NCBI GenBank assembly: GCA_012735355.1
Contig: JAAYHP010000366.1
Span: forward strand, 1-6,296
Source: Lysinibacillus sp.
GTDB taxonomy: Bacteria; Bacillota; Bacilli; Bacillales_A; Planococcaceae
DNA length: 6,296 bases
Direction: 5' to 3'
Below are positions 1 to 6,057 of this stretch, piece after piece. How positions within the stretch are numbered: position 1 is the first letter of the stretch; each line of letters starts with the position of its first letter. The position numbers were made by a program, and so were the translations under genes. The notes beneath the pieces were generated by a model, which worked only from the letters and a program-made list of their open reading frames with translations, did no database searches and was not told the DNA's origin.

Positions 1-53
1 CCGAGGAGGCTCGAGTCGGGCCCGTGGAAAGCGTCCCCGGAACGGAAATCAAT
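1..53. repeat. GC-rich dispersed repeat fragment, cut by window edge
   Basis: This stretch is clearly GC-richer (roughly 60%) than the AT-rich remainder of the window. It contains the phrases GAGGAGGCTC, CCGTGGAAAGCG and GGAACGGAAATCAA in that order. From memory, this order resembles the 3' part of a palindromic intergenic repeat scattered through many Bacillaceae and Planococcaceae genomes. Only one end is present, so neither its full length nor its fold can be seen. No convincing reading frame covers it. An alternative is the tail of an unrelated GC-rich gene. Confidence 0.5.
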
Positions 54-68
54 TTTCAGTTTAATATC

Positions 69-110
69 AAAAACTCATCATTTTCTTTTAAGAGAAAATG
101 ATGAGTTTTT
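69..110 (-). terminator. Rho-independent terminator, probably bidirectional
   Basis: An 18-bp perfect inverted repeat has its arms at 69-86 and 93-110 and a 6-base loop. The core is ACTCATCATTTTCT pairing with AGAAAATGATGAGT, flanked by A5 on the left and T5 on the right. On either strand the stem ends in a run of U, so it can stop transcription from both sides. It lies about 60 bases past the stop codon of the last minus-strand gene (stop at 173) and is the obvious end of that operon. It may also end a rightward transcript entering from beyond the left edge. Confidence 0.9.
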
Positions 111-172
111 ACTTTTGTCCAAACCTCTTACTTTCTGGGCAGCCTCTTATTTTATTTAACATCATGGATAAT

Positions 173-1591
173 TTAATTAATTTCTATTTTATCCGTTCGT
201 GTTTCTAGTAAATTACCGTACTTATCATAGGCTTTAATGATTATTGTTGAGCCTTTTTTCAAACTAGAACTAGATAAACTAAAATTGTTATTTCCTTCAT
301 AAATCATGTCTAAACCGTTTACTGTAACAGCATATACTTCTGGATTTACATTTACTTTAATCGTATGGAAGTTGATAAATTGGACATATCCTATCTCAAC
401 CGAATTGATATAATTTGTATTTACGACATTAATTTTTACTGTTATCGTAAATCCAGTATTTCCGACTTCTCCCGTTACAAATGTTTCACCATATTGAGAT
501 GTATCAACAGTACCCCATGTAACAGGTTCTCTTCCTTTTGATTTATCTTTATATGTTACAGTAACTTCACTTGGAAGATTTGGTTGAGCACCTAATCTTA
601 CATTTATTGGTGGAATGTCTTCAACAGAAACAATATCAGAATCGCTAACATTTAATTCAAAGATACGTGTTGCCGTATTGCCTACAGCATCTGTCACCTC
701 AATAGTAAACGTATAATTTTTTGCTGTTTTTGGGGTACCTGAAAGTTCTCCCGTTTGTTTATTTAACTTTATGCCAGATGGTAGAGTACCTTTAGAATTA
801 AACTCATAGGGCTCTCTTCCATGTTTTGCTGTTATCACTTGATAATAATCACTACCTACGACAGCATTTGGCAACTTAGTCGTTTCAACAGCTAAAAACG
901 AAGTGCGAAGCCCTGTAATATAATCTAATATTTGTTGGGCATCATATTGATTTACAATCCCATTACCGTCAACATCTGCTGAAAGAAACATTTCTCTTTC
1001 TGTTATCGGGTTAGTTCCATTGACGTGTTGAAGAATGCGTAAAGCACTTGCAACAGTTGGTCCTGTCCCCGATTCAACCCCACCAATCGGAAGTCTTTTT
1101 TCAATTTTCCCATGTAACTTATCGAATAAAATATCTTTCCCTTTTCCTTTTGCAATAATTTGATCTACTGTAATCTCAACTGATTCACCTTCTTCTAATT
1201 TTGAAGAAACTGAAAAAGTTATTACTCCAACCGTTGTCGTTTGTTTACTTAATGTAATTTCCTTTTCAGTTAATGATAAAAAATCAATTTTTAACGTATT
1301 ACTACTTTGATCAAATTTACTACTAAATTGTTCGCTTGCAAAAATACCAACAGGTTCAAACTTTCTAAAAGTTACTCCGCTGTTTTCTGGTACTGAAATG
1401 CTAAAAGAAAGTGAGCTTAAATATGTTGTTTCGTATAGTTTGATTGGTACTTGAACTTCATTGCTTAACGAACGTACTTCTCCAATTTCAATCGTTGGTC
1501 CGGATAATGCTTGTACAGGTATTTTAAAGGTTGCTAACATTACAACGACAAGACAAAGGATAATTGCTATTTTTAGTAATTGTTTTTTCAT
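173..1591 (-). CDS. Secreted multidomain protein: cohesin-like, dockerin-like, Ig modules
   Basis: A 472-residue exported protein and the last gene of the minus-strand operon. Residues 1-29 are a signal peptide (MKKQ, long hydrophobic core, VQA cleavage). Residues about 32-166 read as a cohesin-like beta sandwich. Residues about 179-227 are dockerin-like: a first helix without a calcium loop, then a full EF-hand-type loop D206-x-D208-x-N210-x-I-x-N-x-x-D217 and helix. Residues about 238-316 fit a putative Ig (He_PIG) domain with the LPSGIKLN..TGELSGTP signature. Residues about 321-390 fit Big_4 (LGAQPNLPSEVTVTYKD). Residues 394-472 are the module shared with two neighbours (see findings). It has no sorting signal, SLH or catalytic domain. 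The start is supported by AGGAGGG six bases upstream, overlapping the TAG stop of the preceding gene, which implies coupled translation. The likely role is a scaffold or adaptor; the binding partner is unknown. Confidence 0.88.
   Translation of the reverse strand: MKKQLLKIAIILCLVVVMLATFKIPVQALSGPTIEIGEVRSLSNEVQVPIKLYETTYLSSLSFSISVPENSGVTFRKFEPVGIFASEQFSSKFDQSSNTLKIDFLSLTEKEITLSKQTTTVGVITFSVSSKLEEGESVEITVDQIIAKGKGKDILFDKLHGKIEKRLPIGGVESGTGPTVASALRILQHVNGTNPITEREMFLSADVDGNGIVNQYDAQQILDYITGLRTSFLAVETTKLPNAVVGSDYYQVITAKHGREPYEFNSKGTLPSGIKLNKQTGELSGTPKTAKNYTFTIEVTDAVGNTATRIFELNVSDSDIVSVEDIPPINVRLGAQPNLPSEVTVTYKDKSKGREPVTWGTVDTSQYGETFVTGEVGNTGFTITVKINVVNTNYINSVEIGYVQFINFHTIKVNVNPEVYAVTVNGLDMIYEGNNNFSLSSSSLKKGSTIIIKAYDKYGNLLETRTDKIEIN
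911..1057 (-). other. Dockerin-like segment within the 472-residue protein
   Basis: This encodes residues about 179-227. The second half contains a canonical calcium-binding loop (codons at 941-976) followed by the helix AQQILDYITG. The first half, TVASALRILQHVNG, looks like the matching helix but lacks the acidic loop before it. A standard type I dockerin has two such loops, so this one would bind one calcium, or the first half has diverged. The Ca-loop spacing is seen directly; partner binding is inferred. Confidence 0.75.
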
Positions 1592-1601
1592 GTTCTCCCT
1601 C

Positions 1602-2390
1602 CTAACGAACAGTAAATTCTAGTCGAACTGGTTCTTTCAATTTGCTTCCGCTCAAGGAGGTTAATTGCTCGGTAATTTCCAACGTATAAGTACCAGTACT
1701 ATACTTCGTTTCAGGTTTTACTTTAAATTTAGTTGAGGAAATCGGCTCAATAATGATAGGTACATTTGTACTACCTTTTTTAATAGTCACAGCGTACTTA
1801 TTGAGTGAATACTCGTTAAATGGTTCGTTTAATGTAATAGTCCATTCTTTATTAGCTGCAACACTTCTAGAATGGGTCATTTGTTTTCCATCAAATGGTT
1901 TTATCGCCCCTTGAATCACTTGAACACTCACTTGATTCCCTTTTTCGTCTATTAAATGGACATTTTTTAATTGAAGTGGAATAGTATTACCTTTTCCTAC
2001 CGACTGAACTCTCCCACTGATGTTTAATAAATCTCCATCCATCTCTTGGCCATTATCAGTTACCCATGCAATATGTACACTACCATCTTTCTCATTATTA
2101 ATAGACTTAATTTGAGAAGATAAAGCATCTCCTAGTTTAACGTTTGATTTTGATACAGAAAGCATCGTTGAATCGTATACAAGTTCAAAGGAGCCTCCTG
2201 CAATTGGTTCATCACTCCTAATAAAAACTGAAAAATTCACAGAACCCGTTGATTCGGTATAAACGGTTGAAACCCCTAATACTGTTTTTCCAACAGCATG
2301 AGAGGCTTGCGTTGGCATAAGTAAACTAACAACAATAACTAAAACTACGATTTGAATTAACTTTTTCATAAAAGTATGGGCACGAATCAT
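1602..2390 (-). CDS. Secreted cohesin-domain protein with SbsA-type Ig domain
   Basis: A 262-residue exported protein. The signal peptide covers roughly residues 8-32 (MKKLIQ, hydrophobic core, SHA cleavage). Residues about 36-164 fit a cohesin: strand GSVNFSVFIRS, then GGSFELVYDSTMLSVS, a DGDLLNISGRV strand and a closing G-A-I strand. Residues about 168-261 fit an SbsA-type (Big_5) Ig domain, with a TITLNEPFNEYSL strand and a closing TYTLEIT...GSKLK...LEFTV. The protein contains no enzyme domain, wall anchor or cysteine. It lies 37 bp after the 959-residue gene and its stop overlaps the ribosome binding site of the next gene. The start is uncertain: Met1 at 2390 has GAGGGGAG about 15 bases upstream, which is long, while Met8 at 2369 gives a more classical signal peptide but lies behind a hairpin and has no adjacent binding site. 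By family it would bind a dockerin, possibly the neighbour's. Confidence 0.88.
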   Translation of the reverse strand: MIRAHTFMKKLIQIVVLVIVVSLLMPTQASHAVGKTVLGVSTVYTESTGSVNFSVFIRSDEPIAGGSFELVYDSTMLSVSKSNVKLGDALSSQIKSINNEKDGSVHIAWVTDNGQEMDGDLLNISGRVQSVGKGNTIPLQLKNVHLIDEKGNQVSVQVIQGAIKPFDGKQMTHSRSVAANKEWTITLNEPFNEYSLNKYAVTIKKGSTNVPIIIEPISSTKFKVKPETKYSTGTYTLEITEQLTSLSGSKLKEPVRLEFTVR

Positions 2391-2397
2391 CGTGCCC
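2378..2397 (-). promoter_or_regulatory. Hairpin over the start of the cohesin gene
   Basis: A perfect 8-bp GC-rich stem (arms GGGCACGA and TCGTGCCC, 4-base loop) sits exactly across the first possible start codon of the 262-residue gene. The A of that ATG is in the stem and the UG is in the loop. In the minus-strand transcript it is followed by AUACUUUU and then a second in-frame ATG. It could hide the first start, bring the upstream GAGGGGAG closer to the second start, or trim expression between the first and second genes of the operon. The U-run is too short and interrupted for a confident terminator call. Confidence 0.55.
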
Positions 2398-2427
2398 GGC
2401 CTACACTCCCCTCATTAGCTAAACTAC

Positions 2428-5307
2428 TTATCGTACTTCAACTCTCAAATCTCTTAGTACATAGTTTTGTAAAATTAAATCAAAAAGCATTGGATCGTCA
2501 ATTAAAGATTGTAAAGAATAATATCCACTTGGAATATTTAAATTTGGTCTAAAATCTACTGGATATTCAGTATAAATTCTCTCTAATTCATCCCCTGCTG
2601 AATTGTACGCAATTACTTCAATTTTATCGCCAGATTTCAATCCAGCTCGAGTAAATGTATATACATTTGAAACAGATGGAGTAGGTACCGGTAGCTGAAC
2701 ACCGTTAACACTTACTGCTACACGATCTACAGAATCATCAGTTACAATTTCTCCTCCTTGAAGGTAACCAGAACTAGAGCGATTAAATTCTAAACTTTGA
2801 ATATATTTTCCAGGAACGACAATTCCGATGTTATCTAAGCTATAAGTAGCTGTAATTTCATCGAATCGCTTACTATCACTAATTAAGTCTTCCAACGTTT
2901 CAATACCTGCAATTAAATCGGTAGCAGTAACGACTTTAACAATAGCTGCATCTGTGAAATTACCATCTTCAGTAGTTGCAATTACAGTTGCTACTCCAAT
3001 TCCTACCGGCGTAATAATTCCGTCACGAACAATAACGACAGATTCATCGGTACTCTTCCATTCTACTCTTTGATTAGCTGTTTTAGGGTAAACAGTATAT
3101 TTAATTGTTTCTTTCGCTGGAGAAAAAGTATAGTCATTGTTTTGTAAAAATACGAATTCTTTTTGCTCAAATTCAATAGAAGTTACTCTACCATCTGAAC
3201 GACCGTCCGTTGATACATATACAGTATAAGTAGCTGTTGTTTTACCATCATTGGCAGTAACAAGAACTACAACTTTTCCTGTACCATCAGAATTTAAAGT
3301 GCTACTTAACACTTGAACATCTGCATTTCTAGCATCTACTGGAATCGCATCAACTTTTACTGAACGGGCACCTTCCGTAAAGCTTTCTGCAGGAACGGTA
3401 ATAAAATAAGTATATTTATTCGAATTGAATTCTGGTACTGAAATATCATTAATATGAAGCGACTTTAATTTCGCATTCGATGAAACTGAACGTTCAATTA
3501 ATTGATTCCATCGGATATTTCCAGATTTATTATAATCTGTAATTTTCCCACTTACTTCTAAAATATTAAACTTGAAATTTGAACTTTCTACATTAATAGA
3601 GTTCTTTCCTGTTAACAATACTTTATGTCTTCCTGAAGCATAGAAGTTATATTTGCTATAATTTTTTTCATAGTTTTGGGATTTATCGCTATATTTTGAA
3701 TGGTATTCTTGATTACCAAATTGATTAAAGTTTCCATCCACTTGCAATACTCCGTCAGTTAAATGACCGATATCGTTCATAGGAACACCGAGTTGTGAAT
3801 ACTCTCTTAACCCATGATTTCGTTGACTTGCCATGGAGAAATCACCATATACATGGACGAAATCTCCGTCTCCTCTTCCATATTCCTCCACTGTAGTATC
3901 CATGGATCCTTTAATCATCGTTAACCAACCATTTGAAACGGAATAATCTCCAAAGATTTCTACAGTACCATGATTGATGTAAAATTGACCATCTAATTGA
4001 TAAACATTACCTTTTGAGCTATTCTCCTTCATCGTTTCTGAGGAACCGACTTTAACATACCCTTGTCCCACATCTAGCGATTTATTTTCTTTAAATTGTT
4101 CATCTACAAGTGGACCACCATCAATAGTTAAGTTTCCCCCGATGATTAGTTCTCCACCTTGGACATTAAAATCCCCTTGTTGCAATAAATCATTATTCAC
4201 TACGATGTTTCCACCTTGTTGATTCACAACACCTTTTTGAGTGAAATCCCGATCCACTTCGATATTTTGTCCATTTAACTCTAAAATACCATGGGATTTT
4301 TGAATGTATTCATTGATTTTTAATTCTGGAGTAGACTTATTTACACCAAACTGACCATTTAGACGGACAATACCATTTTGCTCAAAAGTATCATTCACAA
4401 TCAGTTGGCTGTTATTTAATAAAATAATAGAATTCGCTCTTTGATCAATACTATCTGCTTCAATGATACCACCGTTTACCGCTCTTAACTCCGCACACTT
4501 TTGGATGATTAAATCGCCATCTACAGTTAAATCATATCCATTCAAATTCACTTTTACATTTTCTTGTATTAATAAGCCATTAGGATAATATTGGTCATCT
4601 TGCAAAGTGTAATCAGAGCTAATCACTTCTCCAGTGAAGCCGGATGTAGAGTTAAATAACATCGATAAATTTCTATTTAAATCTGATAAACGAGTAATAT
4701 GGTAATATTGCCCTTCTGTAAGGTTTGCAATAGTTGTTAAGTTTTTACTGTCAATAGAATCAGTAGAGCCAAAACCAAAGATATTAATAGTAACCTGTTC
4801 TTCATTTGCTTCTTCTGCTAGTTGCAATAATTTTTGATTATTGATTGAAGAACCTGTCGTTAATACAATAATCATTTTTTCATTGGAACTACTGCTTGCT
4901 TCAAATTCACTTAATGCAGCTTGAATTCCAGCGCTTAAATCATTTCCACCGGATGTACTTGGAGTCAAAAACTTTTTTAGTTCGCTTTCGATTTTAAATT
5001 TATTTGAGTCTAGTGGAAGTTTTCTTGTTAAATCTTCGTTAAATCCAAATACCCCAACACGATCTTTATTATCTAAAGAATGAACGAATTGAATAATTTC
5101 AGATATGTATCCTTCTTCTGAATTCGAATCAATTGTTAATTCAATTGCTGACATTGCTGGTGTGTCATTGATGACAAAAATAATGTCTTTCCCTAGGTAG
5201 GGAGAACAGTTCATATTTGTCGCTGTAGCAATATTTGATTGCGGTATGAATGCAATCGTTAGCATGAGCGTCAGCATTACTAACATTATTTTCTTTACTA
5301 TCTTCAT
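2428..5307 (-). CDS. Large secreted protein: degenerate vWA, repeat region, Ig-like modules
   Basis: A 959-residue exported protein and the first gene of the minus-strand operon. Residues 1-29 are a signal peptide. Residues about 40-220 are a von Willebrand A fold, recognisable by the FVIND...M, RVGVFGFN, GGNDLSAGI and IIVLTTG strands. The metal site is altered: DxSxS reads N47-D-T49-P-A51, the GGT threonine is N122, and the LTDG aspartate is T151. Residues about 230-590 are solenoid-like repeats with recurring GD-[FLY] and [FL]-x-Q-x-G turns. Residues about 612-700 fit a cadherin-like beta sandwich, and about 706-794 fit Big_2. Residues 836-915 are the shared module, flanked by two copies of an L-x-x-L-I-x-D motif (803-832, 930-959). 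The only cysteines are C34 and C271. The start has AAAGGAAG seven bases upstream. It has no LPXTG or SLH. A structural or adhesive surface role is inferred; no activity can be assigned. Confidence 0.88.
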   Translation of the reverse strand: MKIVKKIMLVMLTLMLTIAFIPQSNIATATNMNCSPYLGKDIIFVINDTPAMSAIELTIDSNSEEGYISEIIQFVHSLDNKDRVGVFGFNEDLTRKLPLDSNKFKIESELKKFLTPSTSGGNDLSAGIQAALSEFEASSSSNEKMIIVLTTGSSINNQKLLQLAEEANEEQVTINIFGFGSTDSIDSKNLTTIANLTEGQYYHITRLSDLNRNLSMLFNSTSGFTGEVISSDYTLQDDQYYPNGLLIQENVKVNLNGYDLTVDGDLIIQKCAELRAVNGGIIEADSIDQRANSIILLNNSQLIVNDTFEQNGIVRLNGQFGVNKSTPELKINEYIQKSHGILELNGQNIEVDRDFTQKGVVNQQGGNIVVNNDLLQQGDFNVQGGELIIGGNLTIDGGPLVDEQFKENKSLDVGQGYVKVGSSETMKENSSKGNVYQLDGQFYINHGTVEIFGDYSVSNGWLTMIKGSMDTTVEEYGRGDGDFVHVYGDFSMASQRNHGLREYSQLGVPMNDIGHLTDGVLQVDGNFNQFGNQEYHSKYSDKSQNYEKNYSKYNFYASGRHKVLLTGKNSINVESSNFKFNILEVSGKITDYNKSGNIRWNQLIERSVSSNAKLKSLHINDISVPEFNSNKYTYFITVPAESFTEGARSVKVDAIPVDARNADVQVLSSTLNSDGTGKVVVLVTANDGKTTATYTVYVSTDGRSDGRVTSIEFEQKEFVFLQNNDYTFSPAKETIKYTVYPKTANQRVEWKSTDESVVIVRDGIITPVGIGVATVIATTEDGNFTDAAIVKVVTATDLIAGIETLEDLISDSKRFDEITATYSLDNIGIVVPGKYIQSLEFNRSSSGYLQGGEIVTDDSVDRVAVSVNGVQLPVPTPSVSNVYTFTRAGLKSGDKIEVIAYNSAGDELERIYTEYPVDFRPNLNIPSGYYSLQSLIDDPMLFDLILQNYVLRDLRVEVR
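2431..2520 (-). repeat. Copy 2 of a duplicated 30-residue motif, at the C-terminus
   Basis: This encodes residues 930-959, the very end of the 959-residue protein, starting YSLQSLIDD. It repeats the L-x-x-L-I-x-D...F-D...Y-x-L...V pattern of residues 803-832. Because it is terminal, it could be exposed as a tail. Its function is unknown. Confidence 0.6.
2812..2901 (-). repeat. Copy 1 of a duplicated 30-residue motif
   Basis: This encodes residues 803-832 of the 959-residue protein, starting ETLEDLISD. It matches residues 930-959 at spaced positions: L-x-x-L-I-x-D, then F-D, then Y-x-L, then a V-rich strand. It lies just before the shared Y-I-Q-S module. Confidence 0.6.
4108..4392 (-). repeat. 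Tandem 19-21-residue protein repeats (solenoid-like)
   Basis: This encodes residues about 306-400 of the 959-residue protein. Successive units begin YIQ (334), DFTQKG (354), DLLQQG (373) and NLTIDGG (392), about 19-20 residues apart. Each runs turn, strand, GG or NG, strand (for example GGNIVV and GGELIIGG). Looser copies occur upstream (TFEQNG at 307) and downstream (GDY 453, GDF 488, GNFNQFG 525). Regular strand-turn spacing of this length is typical of beta-solenoid folds. The fold itself is inferred. Confidence 0.65.
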
Positions 5308-5320
5308 ATTTTTACTTCCT

Positions 5321-5331
5321 TTCCGATATTA
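5321..5331. repeat. TTCCGATATTA copy 1 in the divergent intergenic region
   Basis: This 11-base word is identical to 5366-5376, 45 bp away. This copy begins at the edge of the ribosome binding site of the minus-strand 959-residue gene. It has no TAAA at the right distance, so it does not form a second sigma-D promoter. It may be chance or a paired protein-binding site. Confidence 0.4.
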
Positions 5332-5347
5332 ATAGTGGTTTCTTCAA

Positions 5348-5374
5348 TAAAGGTGTTAGGGAGAATTCCGATAT
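5348..5374 (+). promoter_or_regulatory. Sigma-D (sigma-28/FliA-type) promoter
   Basis: TAAA at 5348-5351 is followed by a 15-base spacer and TCCGATAT at 5367-5374. The Bacillus sigma-D consensus is TAAA, 14-16 bases, GCCGATAT, so only the first base of the -10 box differs. The downstream geometry also fits: transcription would start near 5381, ten bases before the AAAAGGAG ribosome binding site (5391-5398) and about 27 before the ATG at 5408. No comparable sigma-A promoter is visible for this gene. Sigma-D normally drives flagellin, chemotaxis, motility and autolysin genes, so this operon is probably expressed in the motile state. Confidence 0.78.
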
Positions 5375-5376
5375 TA
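5366..5376. repeat. TTCCGATATTA copy 2, overlapping the sigma-D -10 box
   Basis: This is the second copy of the 11-base word, 45 bp from the first. It contains the TCCGATAT -10 element of the sigma-D-type promoter, so at least this copy has a clear alternative explanation. Confidence 0.4.
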
Positions 5377-5407
5377 CTATTTTACAACATAAAAGGAGTT
5401 AACTGTT

Positions 5408-6043
5408 ATGTCAAAAAAAGTTTCTGCATTGATTACAATGTCATTTGTAACAGCTTTGTTCTTCATCCTTCTTCCTTTTGTAGATTCAATCAGTGCGAAT
5501 CAAACAGAAATTTATTCGATTCCGCACCCGAATCATGAATTTACAATCACATTTAGTGATGAAGTAAAAAATAATGTTGAAAATCTCAATAAAATTTATA
5601 TACGATCTGAGAGTGGAGAAAAACAATCACTCTCAATAAATGTATCGACAGATCCAACGAAAGTTATAGTAAAATCAAAAAATCCTTACATATTTGGTGA
5701 AATTTATACACTAGTCATTCCAAAAGGAGTTGAATCAGTTAAAGGAGAAAAGACAGAAAAGGAAGTAACCCAACCCTTCCAAGTAGAAGGAACTTACATA
5801 CAATCAATCGATGTAAATTACACGAGCTTTCTCTCAGAGATAAAGGTCTTTGTGAATGATATAGAGAGTATTCAACGCGTTGTTGTTACATTGGAAAATG
5901 GCTCAGAAATTGATTTACATAAAAAGTATGGTGAGTTTTCTAGAGGAATGATGGGATTGCTTCCAGGGGATTTACTAAAAATCGAAGCCTACGATTCTAC
6001 AAATAAAATAGTAGAAACTCAGTATGTTAAGGTTAAAAATTAA
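5408..6043 (+). CDS. Secreted SbsA-Ig protein with the shared C-terminal module
   Basis: A 211-residue exported protein and the first gene of the rightward operon. Residues 1-30 are a signal peptide with cleavage after SISA. Residues about 33-127 fit an SbsA-type Ig domain: an EFTITFSDEV strand, a KVIVKS strand, then IYTLVIPKGVESVKGEK. This resembles the second domain of the 262-residue protein. Residues 130-211 are the module shared with the 959- and 472-residue proteins, opening Y-I-Q-S and containing L-L-P-G-D...A-Y-D. It has no cysteines and no wall anchor. The start is well supported by AAAAGGAG nine bases upstream and by the sigma-D-type promoter. A frame-shifted overlapping reading frame (5335-5538) lacks a binding site and is not real. 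The protein probably joins the same extracellular assembly as the leftward operon products; its actual function is not recognised. Confidence 0.88.
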   Translation: MSKKVSALITMSFVTALFFILLPFVDSISANQTEIYSIPHPNHEFTITFSDEVKNNVENLNKIYIRSESGEKQSLSINVSTDPTKVIVKSKNPYIFGEIYTLVIPKGVESVKGEKTEKEVTQPFQVEGTYIQSIDVNYTSFLSEIKVFVNDIESIQRVVVTLENGSEIDLHKKYGEFSRGMMGLLPGDLLKIEAYDSTNKIVETQYVKVKN

Positions 6044-6057
6044 AGGAGGAAATACAG

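Noticed and set aside
111..172. Possible small gene or RNA between the terminator and the 472-residue gene stop
   Set aside because: Only 62 bases with an imperfect CCTCTTA direct repeat; no reading frame, binding site or fold worth calling.
173..2390. A cellulosome gene cluster
   Set aside because: Cohesin- and dockerin-like modules occur, but there are no glycoside hydrolases, carbohydrate-binding modules or SLH anchor in the window.
2378..2397. Intrinsic terminator between the 959- and 262-residue genes
   Set aside because: The stem is strong but is followed by AUACUUUU rather than a continuous U-run, and it overlaps a possible start codon; a regulatory hairpin is more plausible.
5206..5208. 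C34 of the 959-residue protein as a lipoprotein cysteine
   Set aside because: The preceding residues (TNMN) do not form a lipobox and a normal signal peptidase I site (ATA) lies just upstream.
5303..5329. Second sigma-D promoter using the TCCGATAT at 5322-5329
   Set aside because: At 14-16 base spacings the -35 position reads CTTC, TTCA or TCAT instead of TAAA, and it would lie inside the leftward gene's start region.
5308..5407. Sigma-A promoter for the leftward operon
   Set aside because: TATTAA-like sequence is present on the minus strand, but no acceptable -35 box lies 16-18 bases away, so no promoter is called for that operon.
5335..5538. 67-codon open frame on the plus strand overlapping the start of the 211-residue gene
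   Set aside because: It has no ribosome binding site, overlaps the promoter and the real gene in another frame, and gives a cysteine-rich, non-domain-like product.
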